Below, piece by piece: positions 1 through 8,722 of a stretch of 64,000 bases of DNA (position 1 is the stretch's first letter; each line of letters opens with the position of its first letter). Source of the stretch: Exiguobacterium artemiae 255-15. GTDB lineage: Bacteria; Bacillota; Bacilli; Exiguobacteriales; Exiguobacteriaceae. The notes under the pieces were generated by a model, which was not told the origin of the DNA, ran no database searches, and saw only the letters and a list, made by a program, of their open reading frames with translations. The DNA is taken from positions 2,970,137 to 3,034,136 of the forward strand of contig NC_010556.1 of the NCBI RefSeq assembly GCF_000019905.1, written 5' to 3'. Position numbers and translations under genes: made by a program.

Positions 1-1
1 G

Positions 2-256
2 GAACGTGATGATCCGTTCTTACAGATTGTCGCGGATACGATGGAATTCATCCGGCAGCAGCCGACAAAACGCGTCGCGATTCCGGGTGGGACAGACGGT
101 GCCATGTTCAGCCCGGCGGCCCGGAACTTCCCGATTGCGGTCGCTTCGTTCCACGATTTCCGGCTGGCGCATCAAATTGATGAGTCGATTCCCCTGTCGG
201 AATATGCGGAAACGATTGAGTTGTGTATGCGTCTTGCGCTCCACTCCTATTCCTGA
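2..256 (+). CDS. M20-family metallopeptidase, C-terminal fragment (cut by window edge)
   Basis: This is the last 84 codons of a gene that begins outside the window. The fragment contains a Gly-Gly-Thr-Asp-Gly stretch followed by Phe-Ser-Pro-Ala, which resembles the late GGTD motif of the M20/M25/M40 di-zinc peptidases (DapE, ArgE and PepT relatives). It then has a short strand and a final helix, as at the end of that fold. Substrate cannot be told from this piece: amino-acid deacylase, dipeptidase or succinyl-diaminopimelate desuccinylase are all possible. A strong hairpin follows within five bases of the stop. The reading frame is open from the first bases of the window. Confidence 0.6.
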   Translation, partial: ERDDPFLQIVADTMEFIRQQPTKRVAIPGGTDGAMFSPAARNFPIAVASFHDFRLAHQIDESIPLSEYAETIELCMRLALHSYS

Positions 257-260
257 AAAA

Positions 261-292
261 ATCCTCCATCTGTTCCCGGACAGATGGAGGAT
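261..292. terminator. bidirectional hairpin terminator
   Basis: A perfect 13-bp stem with a 6-base loop sits between the stop of the peptidase fragment and the stop of the convergent minus-strand gene. It is flanked by an A run on the left, so it can serve both genes. Confidence 0.8.
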
Positions 293-294
293 TT

Positions 295-651
295 CTACAT
301 ATAAACGCCGATCGAAGCCAGGGCCTGTCCGACATAACTTTGATCAGACGCCAGAACGTGTGCCCCTTCACCGGCAAGACTCCATTTAATCCGGACGTGC
401 CCCAGACGGTCGTATATCAGCTCCAAGGTAAAGTCTCCTTTTTCGAACGAGACGATTCCCGGAAACTGTCCATGTACCTTAAGAAATTCATGGGCAAACC
501 GGTCATACTCCGGAAAGCTTACCGTCATCTGATGTACTTTTTCCGCTTGATACCAGACGTCGATTTTCAGCGCAGCGCGTGCCGGGTCGACTTCGACGAT
601 GTGCCACGCCAACGTTTCGTTATATCCTGTAAACGGGATAATATGTTTCAA
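295..651 (-). CDS. hypothetical cytosolic protein, 118 aa
   Basis: I do not recognise the family. The reading frame is open further upstream, but the ribosome-binding site AAAGAGGTG fits a TTG start at 651, giving MKHIIPFTGYNETLAW at the N-terminus. The product is soluble, mixed alpha/beta and rich in aromatic residues, with no signal peptide, membrane segment or metal-binding cluster. It is convergent with the peptidase fragment and divergent from the DUF1801 gene, so it is probably monocistronic. Confidence 0.6.
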   Translation of the reverse strand: MKHIIPFTGYNETLAWHIVEVDPARAALKIDVWYQAEKVHQMTVSFPEYDRFAHEFLKVHGQFPGIVSFEKGDFTLELIYDRLGHVRIKWSLAGEGAHVLASDQSYVGQALASIGVYM

Positions 652-746
652 CGAAATCACCTCTTTTTGAATGAATGCCTGCCAGACAGGGAATGGTTTT
701 ATATCGAATCCGGTATAGTTTGTCCTCTTACGAAAGGAGACTTCCG

Positions 747-1169
747 ATGAGTACATCACAAAAGACGTTGCCAACAGATCAGAGTGTTGATGCCTTTTTA
801 AGTCAGATTACACCTGTCACGAAACGAACGGACTGCGAACAGTTACGCCAGATTTTCGAAGAAATGACGGGGCAACCGGCCGTCATGTGGGGAGAAAACA
901 TCGTCGGATGCGGACATTACCATTACCATTATGCGTCCGGTCACGAAGGCGAATCGTTTCTCGTCGGGTTTTCGCCGCGCAAGACGAATATCAGCCTTTA
1001 TCTTGCGACTGGTATTGAGCGGGACCAGTACCTCGCGCGCCTCGGCAAACACACGAGCGGTAAAAGCTGCATCTCTATCACTAAATTAGCAGATGTCGAC
1101 CTGCTTGTCTTAAGAGAACTGATTGTCCATTCGGTCGCTTTTCTCGAAACAACCTATCCGAAATACTAA
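747..1169 (+). CDS. DUF1801 (YdhG-like) domain protein, 140 aa
   Basis: The protein resembles the YdhG/DUF1801 fold: a helical N-terminus with DCEQLRQIFEEMTGQPAVMWG, then a Gly/His-rich segment (GCGHYHYHYASG) and a beta-rich core (FLVGFSPRKTNISLYL). Members are small cytosolic proteins; the B. subtilis relative Fra (YdhG) has been described as a frataxin-like iron chaperone. That role should not be assumed here, because DUF1801 is broad. The start is the ATG at 747, preceded by GAAAGGAG with normal spacing. It is a single gene with its own terminator downstream. Confidence 0.7.
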   Translation: MSTSQKTLPTDQSVDAFLSQITPVTKRTDCEQLRQIFEEMTGQPAVMWGENIVGCGHYHYHYASGHEGESFLVGFSPRKTNISLYLATGIERDQYLARLGKHTSGKSCISITKLADVDLLVLRELIVHSVAFLETTYPKY

Positions 1170-1180
1170 GCTCCCCAAAA

Positions 1181-1223
1181 AAACGTCCCTGCTTCCGCTG
1201 ATTTGGCGAAAGAAAGGACGTTT
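1181..1223. terminator. hairpin between convergent genes
   Basis: AAACGTCC and GGACGTTT arms pair around an internal region between the DUF1801 stop and the MFS transporter stop. The A/T-rich arms allow it to work in both directions. Confidence 0.6.
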
Positions 1224-1239
1224 CGTTTACTGTTTCAAT

Positions 1240-2478
1240 TTAATGCCCGCTATCTGCTGTGTCGATATGACGAATATGTTTGAGATTAACCCCGATGATG
1301 ACGACAGACAGTAAGACGAACGCACTGCCGACATAAAACGGCAAGTTAGCATTGTAGATTTCAGCCAATTTACCGGCCATGAATGGCGCGATGGCTGCCC
1401 CGAGAAAACGTAAGAAACTGTATGCAGCGGATGCTGTCGAACGTTCGACCGGTGCTGCATCCATGACGGCTGTCGTAATCAAGGTGTTGTTATTCCCGAG
1501 AACTGCCCCGGCAAGAATGACACAGACGATGACGACAGCTGGTGTTTCCGTAAAGATCCCCATTAACAATAACAAGACAGCAAACAGGAGAAGCATCAGT
1601 ACCATTGCTTTAATTGTGCCGAGCCATTGTTTTAATTTTGGTGCTGTTAACACGGATGTCAACGCAAGCAACATTCCCCAACCGAGGAAGACGAAACCGA
1701 GTCCTTTTGCCGGTAATTTCATGACGAACGGTGCATAGGCCATGATCGTGAAGAATCCGACGTTATATAAGGCGGCGACGATTCCGAGCGTCAGTAAAGA
1801 CCGGTGTTTCATGGCCTGGAACGGCGCAATCAACGAAATCTTTTTCGCCGGTGTTGCGGTTGCGACCGGTTTCGGCATCAGGAATAACAAGACGAGGAAC
1901 GCGATGACCATGATCGTCGCAACACCCATGAAAGGTGCGCGCCATGTGATTGAACCGAGTGTTCCGCCGAGCAGTGGACCGATTGAAATCCCGAGACCGA
2001 CTGCTGCTTCATATAAGATGATTGCTTTCGCCGTTCCGCCGGATGACAGCGAGACGATTGCTGCAAGTGCTGTTGCAACGAACAGTGCATTCCCGAGTCC
2101 CCAACCACCGCGTAACGCGACGAGTGTCCAGATGCTGTCGGCTTGTGATGCAAAACCGGCAACCGTAGCGATGACGGCAATCCCGAGCATCAGTGTTCCT
2201 TTTTGACCGATCCGCGAAGAAATCGCACCGGTGATCAGCATCGCAAACGCCATGACGGCGTTATAGCTTGTAAATAAGAGTGTGACTTCACTTTTGGAAG
2301 CTTCGAGGTTTTCAGCAATCGTCGGTAAAACCGGATTGACGAGCCCCATTCCCATGAATGCCGTGATACTGGCAAAAAATACGGCCCAAACAGCAATCGG
2401 TTGATGCAGCAAACCGTGTTTACTTTCCGCTAAGACTGTTTCAGGCGCAAGTGTTGTTGTTTTTTCAGCAAGAGTCAT
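1240..2478 (-). CDS. MFS drug/metabolite exporter, 412 aa
   Basis: This is a full-length Major Facilitator Superfamily protein of the 12-helix DHA1 drug:H+ antiporter type. A cytoplasmic N-terminal tail precedes TM1 (AVWAVFFASITAFMGMGLVNPVLP). The loop between TM2 and TM3 carries the motif-A remnant GAISSRIGQKGTLMLG, and TM5 has the Gly/Pro-rich motif-C region GISIGPLLGGTLG typical of exporters. Substrate is unknown. It lies 15 bp downstream of the CBS-domain gene, so the two are likely co-transcribed. A MarR-family gene is divergent, the usual layout for a repressor controlling an efflux pump that exports its own inducer. Confidence 0.85.
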   Translation of the reverse strand: MTLAEKTTTLAPETVLAESKHGLLHQPIAVWAVFFASITAFMGMGLVNPVLPTIAENLEASKSEVTLLFTSYNAVMAFAMLITGAISSRIGQKGTLMLGIAVIATVAGFASQADSIWTLVALRGGWGLGNALFVATALAAIVSLSSGGTAKAIILYEAAVGLGISIGPLLGGTLGSITWRAPFMGVATIMVIAFLVLLFLMPKPVATATPAKKISLIAPFQAMKHRSLLTLGIVAALYNVGFFTIMAYAPFVMKLPAKGLGFVFLGWGMLLALTSVLTAPKLKQWLGTIKAMVLMLLLFAVLLLLMGIFTETPAVVIVCVILAGAVLGNNNTLITTAVMDAAPVERSTASAAYSFLRFLGAAIAPFMAGKLAEIYNANLPFYVGSAFVLLSVVIIGVNLKHIRHIDTADSGH

Positions 2479-2493
2479 ATAAATCCTTCTTTC

Positions 2494-2949
2494 TTAAATA
2501 AACTGTTTAAAGGAGTGACGGATGACGTCACCGCGACTGATGATTCCGACGAGCTTTCCGTCTTTGAGAATCGGTAATTTTTTAATTCGTTTTGCGCCGA
2601 GTGTCGCCGCAATTTCTTCCATTTCCGTTTCTGTCGTAGCCGTCACGACTTTCCGGCGTGCCATCTCCATGACCGGTCGCGTCAAGATGTGACGGACCCG
2701 TTCTTCGTAATTTTCGTCATCACCTTTGATGACATCGACGTACAAAAACGTATCGACAATGATGTCTTTATGTTTGCCGATGGCCCGCATGATATCGCCG
2801 TCGCTGATATAGCCGACGACTTCCTGCTCTCCGTTGACGACCGGAACCCCACTGATACCGGACGTGATAAAACGTTCAACCACCGTGCGGATCGTATCCT
2901 GTTCGTTGACGGTAATGACTGTTTCTTTCATCGATTGATAAGCTTTCAT
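2494..2949 (-). CDS. tandem CBS-domain protein, 151 aa
   Basis: The protein is essentially two CBS motifs making one Bateman module and nothing else. The first CBS covers roughly residues 6-60 (GISGVPVVN, VVGYISDGDIMRAI) and the second roughly 90-148 (KRIKKLPILKDGKLVGIISRGDVIR). Stand-alone CBS pairs bind adenine nucleotides (AMP, ATP, c-di-AMP, SAM) and act as energy or second-messenger sensors. It is the first gene after the divergent promoter and precedes the MFS exporter by 15 bp. I infer that it may modulate the exporter or a neighbouring enzyme, but nothing in the sequence shows the partner. Confidence 0.85.
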   Translation of the reverse strand: MKAYQSMKETVITVNEQDTIRTVVERFITSGISGVPVVNGEQEVVGYISDGDIMRAIGKHKDIIVDTFLYVDVIKGDDENYEERVRHILTRPVMEMARRKVVTATTETEMEEIAATLGAKRIKKLPILKDGKLVGIISRGDVIRHSFKQFI

Positions 2950-2972
2950 CGGAATTCTCCTTCATCAGATGC

Positions 2973-3050
2973 TGTAATTAAAAGATGTAATTAAAATAAG
3001 TTCATAACAATAAGTTTCACGATACAATTAAATAATATTTATGATTGTAT
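2973..3050. promoter_or_regulatory. divergent operator region for MarR regulator
   Basis: The A+T-rich space between the CBS gene and marR holds two direct copies of TGTAATTAAAA (2973-2983 and 2986-2996, 13-bp spacing). It also holds an inverted repeat with perfect ATACAAT/ATTGTAT arms (3022-3028 and 3044-3050) around a second, offset TAAATA/TATTTA palindrome. Such palindromes are typical MarR binding sites. Which one the regulator uses is an inference. Confidence 0.55.
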
Positions 3051-3148
3051 AATACAACTATAACCTTGTCAAGAAGCCTGCCTTTGATTGACAGAGGACA
3101 GCTCGTGCGTAATGATGAGGGCAATGAATGCTAATGAGAGGTGACAAC

Positions 3149-3571
3149 ATGTCGAATAAATCCCTGGAAACAATCGAACTGGAACTGGCGATTCTCATTC
3201 GCCGTTTAACGACGGCAACGGCGGATAATCGGAACTTGGACCGTGCTTCCTACCTGCTTTTGCGCCAGTTATTACATTCTGGCCAAGTCGGTGTCAAAAC
3301 CCTTGCCCGTGAGTTACAACTTGATGTCTCGACCGTCAGCCGGCAAGCTGCTGCGCTCGATCAGAAAAAATTAGTCGAAAAAATAAAAGACCCGACAGAC
3401 GGCCGTGCCTTCTTTTACAACATCACCGATTACGGTCAACAGGAGCTCGAGATTTACCGGACAGCCCGTCTGACGAGCATCGAACGGTTGTTAACCAACT
3501 GGCCGGATGAGGATACCGAGTCATTTGGCCGACTGCTAAAACAGTTTAATCAGGCATTACGGGAACGGTGA
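3149..3571 (+). CDS. MarR-family transcriptional regulator, 140 aa
   Basis: This is a winged helix-turn-helix protein of normal MarR size. The recognition region reads VGVKTLARELQLDVSTVSRQAAALDQKKLVEKIKD, followed by the wing PTDGRAFFYNITDYG with the characteristic DGR turn. N- and C-terminal helices form the dimer interface. An ATG at 3149 with GAGAGGTGA ahead of it is preferred over the in-frame upstream ATG. No conserved Cys suitable for OhrR-type redox sensing is seen, so it is more likely a ligand-responsive repressor. It probably controls itself and the divergent CBS-MFS pair. Confidence 0.88.
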   Translation: MSNKSLETIELELAILIRRLTTATADNRNLDRASYLLLRQLLHSGQVGVKTLARELQLDVSTVSRQAAALDQKKLVEKIKDPTDGRAFFYNITDYGQQELEIYRTARLTSIERLLTNWPDEDTESFGRLLKQFNQALRER

Positions 3572-3593
3572 GTTTCTGATCATCATACCTATA

Positions 3594-3638
3594 AAAAAGA
3601 TAGAGAGAGGGACGCTAAGATCCTTCTCTCTATCTTTT
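3594..3638 (+). terminator. marR terminator
   Basis: A long A/G-rich arm pairs with a C/T-rich arm (AGATAGAGAGAGG against CCTTCTCTCTATCT) and ends in TTTT, 22 bp after the marR stop. Confidence 0.8.
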
Positions 3639-3714
3639 GTGATACAAATTTTAAAATGCGAACTATTTAATATCCGTCTTTTAAGATTTCTGCCTAATAG
3701 AACTCCAATCTTAA

Positions 3715-4434
3715 TTAAAGTAAGGATTTAAATATTCTCGATTTAAAATTAATAAAACTATTTCCATGATAACCGTAGTACATAAGGTGTCGGCAACTAA
3801 ATATCTCCGCTTCTTCTCCAGTTGGATATACAAATTTTATAGTGCTTTCTTTTTCTAATAAGCGAATGGATTTTTTCTTAAGAGCACTGAGCTCAGAATT
3901 AGAAATTACAATATTTTTCCCCAGCAAAATATTCAACAAGTACAGAAGACTCGCTTTACTATAAACAATAAGTACTTTAGGGCGATCAATCAGTAGTAAT
4001 TCATAAAATAACGATTCGGCTTGTTGAATGACTTGTGGAAATTTTCGCTCGTAATACTTTAATTCTTTTAAGTTACGCGTCGGATATGGAATAACGTTTG
4101 TTTCTAAAACATTCAACCCGCTCCTATTACGAAGTTCTTCGGAAAAACTCGTAATTCCTAAACGTGTTCTTGAAGGATTTCCTCCCTTACTCCTGACATA
4201 TGAATACATTTCTATATATTTCTCAGGACAACTTAAGGCCTCCATATAACAATCCAATGGATATTGTTGAACTGAGATTGGTGTTGCAGGATTGATACCC
4301 ATTAAATAAATATCAAAGTTCCTTTCACTTTTGGGTCGTGGTGTAAACGGTCGATAAAATACATTTCGTGTGTCAACTCTATGAGGCGCGACACCTTGTA
4401 ACAGTTTTTCAATTTGTTTAACTCGCTGATTCAC
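3715..4434 (-). CDS. putative uracil-DNA-glycosylase-fold protein, 239 aa
   Basis: I do not recognise a named family with certainty. Four spaced features recall the UDG superfamily (TDG/MUG/SMUG): a strand ending in LMGINPATP (residues about 43-51, like the GxxP motif 1); TNVIPYPTRN near 112-121 where these enzymes have an Asn-rich segment; a DRPKVLIVYSKAS strand near 150-162 equivalent to the PKxIVxxGxxA strand; and a late HLMYYGYHGNS segment where motif 2 (HPSP) would be. The catalytic residues are not clear. The gene is visibly richer in A+T and uses more AAA/ATA/TTA codons than its neighbours, suggesting recent acquisition. It stands alone between marR and mmuM. Confidence 0.4.
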   Translation of the reverse strand: MNQRVKQIEKLLQGVAPHRVDTRNVFYRPFTPRPKSERNFDIYLMGINPATPISVQQYPLDCYMEALSCPEKYIEMYSYVRSKGGNPSRTRLGITSFSEELRNRSGLNVLETNVIPYPTRNLKELKYYERKFPQVIQQAESLFYELLLIDRPKVLIVYSKASLLYLLNILLGKNIVISNSELSALKKKSIRLLEKESTIKFVYPTGEEAEIFSCRHLMYYGYHGNSFINFKSRIFKSLL

Positions 4435-4501
4435 TTTTTCTTCCCCTCACTTTACCAGTCTAGACATTCTAGCTAGTCAGCAAGTTTTCCTTCTCTATTC
4501 A

Positions 4502-5434
4502 TTATTGTGCATGTACTATCTTCCTAATTTCTCCGATCTGCTCCGGTGTCGTCCGACAACATCCGCCGATTAACCGGGCACCTGCGGCATACCATTCCGG
4601 AGCAATGTCTTCAAACGCTGTACGCACTGTTTCACCGGACCAGGTCTTGCTGACCGGATCATACTGCTCACCGGAATTCGGATAGACGATAATCGGGACA
4701 TCGGTCAGTTGTTTTAATGTCGTGATGAACTCTGTCGCAATCGATGCCGGAAAACAGTTCGCGCCGATCGCCGCCAGTTGCGGATGATCTCCTAACGCTT
4801 CGATACATTCACTCAACGGTGTTCCTTCACTGATGTGTGTTGCGTCACGCAGGGAAAAGGCAAGCCAGGCCGATTGTTCCGGAAACTCCTCGAGCAGCCG
4901 GAACAGCATTTTCGCTTCCTGCAAGGAGGGAATCGTCTCAAATGCCAACACGTCCGCCCCTGCCGCGATTAACGCTTCCAGACGAGGACGGTGGAAAGCT
5001 TCAAGTTGCGCATCGTCGACTCCGTAATGACCGATGTATTCGGATCCGTCCGAGAGATAGGCACCGTAAGGACCAATCGATCCCGCAATCAAAGCGTGAT
5101 CCGCTGCCGGTCCGGTTTCCGCACGTGCCTGCTGTGCCAGATAGACCGTTTGTTTCATCAGCTCGATCGCTTCCTCTTCTTTAATCCCCCGGCTGCTGAA
5201 GCCGGCGACACTCGCTTGGTAGCTGGACGTGATGGCGCAATCCGCCCCGATTTTAAAATAATTCGCATGGACGCGGTGAATCTGTTCCGGTTCTTCAAGC
5301 AGTACCCGGGCCGACCAAAGCGGATCATCGAGATTTCTCCCATGGCGTTCAAGTTCCGTCGCCAGTGCTCCGTCCAATAAAATATAGGGTTTTTCTTTTA
5401 ACAGTTGTTCAACTGGATTGTTGTTCTTTGACAT
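4502..5434 (-). CDS. mmuM: homocysteine S-methyltransferase, 310 aa
   Basis: The enzyme transfers a methyl group from S-methylmethionine (or SAM) to homocysteine, giving methionine. Pcv_Hcys S-methyltransferase (PF02574) signatures are all present: [14 protein letters not shown] at the N-terminus, [25 protein letters not shown], and the zinc thiolates in GANCF and the late GGCC pair. Length is that of E. coli MmuM and B. subtilis YbgG. I prefer the ATG at 5434, which has a CGGAG eight bases upstream, over the GTG at 5443. Its start overlaps the end of the permease gene, so both are translated from one SAM-riboswitch-controlled mRNA. Confidence 0.93.
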   Translation of the reverse strand: MSKNNNPVEQLLKEKPYILLDGALATELERHGRNLDDPLWSARVLLEEPEQIHRVHANYFKIGADCAITSSYQASVAGFSSRGIKEEEAIELMKQTVYLAQQARAETGPAADHALIAGSIGPYGAYLSDGSEYIGHYGVDDAQLEAFHRPRLEALIAAGADVLAFETIPSLQEAKMLFRLLEEFPEQSAWLAFSLRDATHISEGTPLSECIEALGDHPQLAAIGANCFPASIATEFITTLKQLTDVPIIVYPNSGEQYDPVSKTWSGETVRTAFEDIAPEWYAAGARLIGGCCRTTPEQIGEIRKIVHAQ

Positions 5435-6809
5435 CTTCCACACTCCGTTTCCATGATGTTTTTGTCAGATGATGAACGATGTAACAGACCGCGATAAACG
5501 GAACCCCGAAATAGAGGGCGACCCGTTGCGTCGGATCAAAGGCGATTCCGATCAATGAAGCCAAACACATTAAAAACGACAGAATCGGTACAAACAGATA
5601 CCAGGGCGTCCGGTAAACCAAATCGTTTAGATCATGCCCCTCTTGCAGATAGCGCTTGCGGAACATGAACTGTGAGGCGCTGATACTCATCCAGACAACG
5701 ACGACTGCCAGTCCCGAGATCGAGACAAGCGCAATGTAGACGGAACCCGGTGCATAGACGCTGGAGAACAGGGCAAGCAGACCACCGAGCATACTGAAGA
5801 GAACGGCACGTGTCGGCACTCCGCTCGCATTTAATTTAGAAAAGTACGGCGTAATCATCCGTTGATCGGATAAAGACCACAACATCCGTGATGCGGCGTA
5901 CAGACCCGAGTTCGCTGCTGACAAAATCGCGGTCAGAATGACGAAGTTCATGATGTCTGCTGCAAACGGAAGACCGATCCGTTCAAACACAGCAACGAAT
6001 GGACTTTCAAGCACTCCTTTTGAATCATTTGGTAACAGAATCGCAAGAACAATGATCGTCCCGACAAAAAATAAGACGAGCCGGAAGACTGTTGTTCGAA
6101 TGGCGAGAGGAACCGTCCGTTTCGGATCGACCGCCTCACCTGCTGCAATCCCGATTAACTCTGTTCCGGAATAGGCAAAGTTAACGGCAAGCATCGTCAT
6201 CAAGATCGCGAACGCTCCGTTCGGAAACAGGCCCCCCTCCGTCAACGGAGCGAGAAGCGGTGCTTGTGAGCCGTCCGCGAGGGGCAAGAATCCGACGATT
6301 GCTGCTGTTCCTAAGACGATGAACACTAAAATCGTCAGCACCTTGACGGCAGAAAACCAAAATTCAACTTCCGCGAACAAGCGGACCGTCAAGACATTGA
6401 TGCCTAAAATCATGACGACGAATAAAGCACTGAACAGCCAGACCGGAACATCCGTAAACCAGCGTTGCATCAATAAACCGGCTGCCGTAAATTCCGAACC
6501 GAGCGCGACCGTCCAAGTCAGCCAGTAAAGCCAGGCGACGGTATAGCCTGTTCCGGATCCAATATATTTCGTCGCGTAGCTGTGAAAGGCACCCGTCTCC
6601 GGCATATGTACCGCCAGCTCCCCTAGACAAAGCATTACCAGATAAATCGCCAGCGCTCCGACCAGGTAAGATAAAATCGTGCCGACCCGACCGGCCTGCT
6701 CGAGCGTATAGCCTGTACTTAAAAATAATCCGGTCCCGATGACACCGCCGAGTGACAACATGACGATATGCCGGGATTCCATTTTCCGCCGAAACGTTCC
6801 TTCTTTCAT
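5409..6809 (-). CDS. mmuP: S-methylmethionine permease, 466 aa
   Basis: A 12-TM amino-acid permease of the APC superfamily. The N-terminus shows the hallmark [15 protein letters not shown] of TM1, then [17 protein letters not shown] and a TM6 region with [16 protein letters not shown]. The substrate call rests on context as well as similarity to MmuP/YbgF: it is first in an operon with the homocysteine methyltransferase and sits behind an S-box. The last codons overlap the mmuM start by 26 bp. Together the pair imports S-methylmethionine and uses it to remake methionine when SAM falls. Confidence 0.9.
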   Translation of the reverse strand: MKEGTFRRKMESRHIVMLSLGGVIGTGLFLSTGYTLEQAGRVGTILSYLVGALAIYLVMLCLGELAVHMPETGAFHSYATKYIGSGTGYTVAWLYWLTWTVALGSEFTAAGLLMQRWFTDVPVWLFSALFVVMILGINVLTVRLFAEVEFWFSAVKVLTILVFIVLGTAAIVGFLPLADGSQAPLLAPLTEGGLFPNGAFAILMTMLAVNFAYSGTELIGIAAGEAVDPKRTVPLAIRTTVFRLVLFFVGTIIVLAILLPNDSKGVLESPFVAVFERIGLPFAADIMNFVILTAILSAANSGLYAASRMLWSLSDQRMITPYFSKLNASGVPTRAVLFSMLGGLLALFSSVYAPGSVYIALVSISGLAVVVVWMSISASQFMFRKRYLQEGHDLNDLVYRTPWYLFVPILSFLMCLASLIGIAFDPTQRVALYFGVPFIAVCYIVHHLTKTSWKRSVEDVKEQQSS

Positions 6810-6845
6810 TACTCCTCCACACTCCTCTTTTTCTCGTTAAACTAA

Positions 6846-6994
6846 AAAAAAAACGCACCCACATGCATGGGTGCGTCGGTCGACAATCAAAGGAAGCTTA
6901 TCGATCGGGTACAACACCCGCAGGAATTAGCACAGTGTCTTTCGACCTGTTGCTGAGGCTTCAAAGGGCCAGTCCCTCCACCTCTCTGGATAAG
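6846..6994 (-). ncRNA. SAM-I (S-box) riboswitch with terminator
   Basis: Read on the minus strand, the leader begins CTTATC then CAGAGAGGTGGAGGGAC, the canonical S-box start. It continues through TGAAGCC, CAGCAACAG, GTGCTAATTCC and closes P1 with GATAAG (6897-6902 pairing with 6989-6994). A strong CGCACCCA hairpin with a long U tract (6844-6876) follows, so the expression platform is transcriptional: SAM binding permits termination before mmuP. This is direct sequence recognition of a well-known class. Confidence 0.96.
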
Positions 6995-7065
6995 AATGTA
7001 ATTTTTCATAACAGTACCAACCCTGTTCTGAATTGTCAACACAATTCAGAATTTATCATGTAAAA

Positions 7066-7097
7066 AAAACGCCTTACACCAAAACGGTATAAGACGT
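7066..7097 (-). terminator. terminator of the pyruvyl-transferase gene
   Basis: On the minus strand ACGTCTTATAC pairs with GTGTAAGGCGT, using two G-U pairs, followed by a run of eight T. It lies directly after the stop codon. Confidence 0.8.
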
Positions 7098-7104
7098 CTG
7101 TCGC

Positions 7105-8523
7105 TTATTTCTTCGCAAACAAATCAGCTGTCTTCAATGCCATCCGAACCGCTTTCCGGTTCAATGTGCCTTGTTGATGCTTCATTTCTTTTGTTTGACT
7201 GTTCAACTTGCCTTGAAGTGATTTGATTTTCTTATCTTTTTCAGCCATTTTCGCTTTATCGCGTTTTTGAGCTGCCACGATTTTTTGTTCTTCGGCTGGG
7301 AAATATGATTCAAAACGTGAAACGGCTTCTTCGATACTGATTCCTGTGATCGGTTTAACGACCGGAAGCAACTCTGCTTTGGCCATTTCACGATCAAACG
7401 GAACGTTCTCCGGATAGTTCGTTTCTTTGTAGATGTGTTCTAGATCATTTGTATTCAGGAATTCCACGAAGTTATCAAAGTTACGTGCTTGAACACGTGT
7501 CGGACTTTGGAAGTCAGCCGACTCAATCACATCCGACAAGCGTGTGCTGTCTGTGATGTCATTTGCCCAAATGTGTGTCAATTGGTGATAATCCGTTAAT
7601 TCGCGCATCCGTGCATCTTTCGGAATCAGGATACTTGGCGTTCCGGCAAGTGTTGCCGTGATGTTACCGTGAAGACGTGCTCCGAAGCTGAAGTCAGCTT
7701 CTTTCAAGAAGTTGATCCATGTCTGCGCGTTCAAGAAGAAGCGGACACGGTCGTTCATGTAAGTCGGATCCGACATCTTGACCGGATAGTTCGTGACGGA
7801 TAAGTCAGCAATCGGATGTGTTCCTGTGTACGTCAAACGCAACTCTTTCATCCATTGCGGGATGAAGTAGTGGTTCGGGTACTCTTCCATTCCGCGTGTG
7901 ATGAAGTTAAGGACGTTTTGCGGTGCAAGACGTGACGAGTTGACACCGATCATTGAATCTTTTGTGATATTCGTTTCACGAATTTTCAAATCACGACCAA
8001 ACGCATACATCGATGGGCAACCGATGACTTTGTGATCGATTCCTTCGCGGAAACCAAGACGCGTCAAATATTTTGATGTGATTTCGCCGCGAAGTCCAAG
8101 CATGCTTGAGCGCTCAAGAACTGCGCTGACAAACGCTTTAACGTCTTCATCAAATGAAAAACCGTCGTTTAAATTCGCTTCAAACGGTGCGCGTAAACCG
8201 ACACCGATGACGACGACCGGAATCTTTAGTTTTTTAATCAATTTTGTATATTTACGAAGTGTCGGGACGAATTCTTTACGGAATGCATCAGCGAGTGGAA
8301 TGACATATAAATCGAAGTTCGCATTGATTTCATCTGCACGCTCTTCTTCATAGTAGTAGTAATCCGGTGTGATCGTCGTGCCCTCTGTCATCAAGGTGCG
8401 GAAAATACTGTATTGATAAATCAGGTTTCCGACGTTCCCTCCGATTGAGTTATGCTTCATCAAATATTCTGCGTCGAACTGTTCAAACGGTGTCATACCC
8501 GCACGGATAATAATACGTTTCAT
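7105..8523 (-). CDS. polysaccharide pyruvyl transferase family protein, 472 aa
   Basis: The core matches the polysaccharide pyruvyl transferase family (PF04230, CsaB/EpsO/WcaK-like). It has a GGNVGNLIYQYSIFR segment near the N-terminus, a Rossmann-like middle with VVVIGVGLRAP and MLGLRGEITSKYL, and the signature FGARLHGNITATLAGTPS with the conserved Arg-x-His-Gly. The last 70 residues form a Lys/Glu-rich coiled coil, unusual for this family. Members ketal-pyruvylate or modify cell-surface sugars, but no glycosyltransferase neighbours are present here, so the acceptor is unknown. The ATG at 8523 with GAGAGGGGAA upstream is preferred over the in-frame ATG at 8556. Confidence 0.8.
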   Translation of the reverse strand: MKRIIIRAGMTPFEQFDAEYLMKHNSIGGNVGNLIYQYSIFRTLMTEGTTITPDYYYYEEERADEINANFDLYVIPLADAFRKEFVPTLRKYTKLIKKLKIPVVVIGVGLRAPFEANLNDGFSFDEDVKAFVSAVLERSSMLGLRGEITSKYLTRLGFREGIDHKVIGCPSMYAFGRDLKIRETNITKDSMIGVNSSRLAPQNVLNFITRGMEEYPNHYFIPQWMKELRLTYTGTHPIADLSVTNYPVKMSDPTYMNDRVRFFLNAQTWINFLKEADFSFGARLHGNITATLAGTPSILIPKDARMRELTDYHQLTHIWANDITDSTRLSDVIESADFQSPTRVQARNFDNFVEFLNTNDLEHIYKETNYPENVPFDREMAKAELLPVVKPITGISIEEAVSRFESYFPAEEQKIVAAQKRDKAKMAEKDKKIKSLQGKLNSQTKEMKHQQGTLNRKAVRMALKTADLFAKK

Positions 8524-8556
8524 GTAAAATAATTCCCCTCTCACTTCTGTTTTCAT

Positions 8557-8722
8557 TTAAAAAATATAAAATATATTTTGCTTTTTTAACCATCTTGTCT
8601 TTTCAAGGATAGTTGAATGCAATTCAGCAAGTCAACGAATAGCTGAAAATTACACATTATTGTGGATTATGAAAAATATAGGCTCAATACAAACTAAAAA
8701 ATGTTCCCTATATAACAACTAG
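8557..8722 (-). other. A+T-rich promoter region
   Basis: This 166-bp spacer before the pyruvyl-transferase gene is very A+T-rich, with several TATAAA/TATATT-like hexamers. I see no riboswitch or clear operator in it. Confidence 0.4.
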
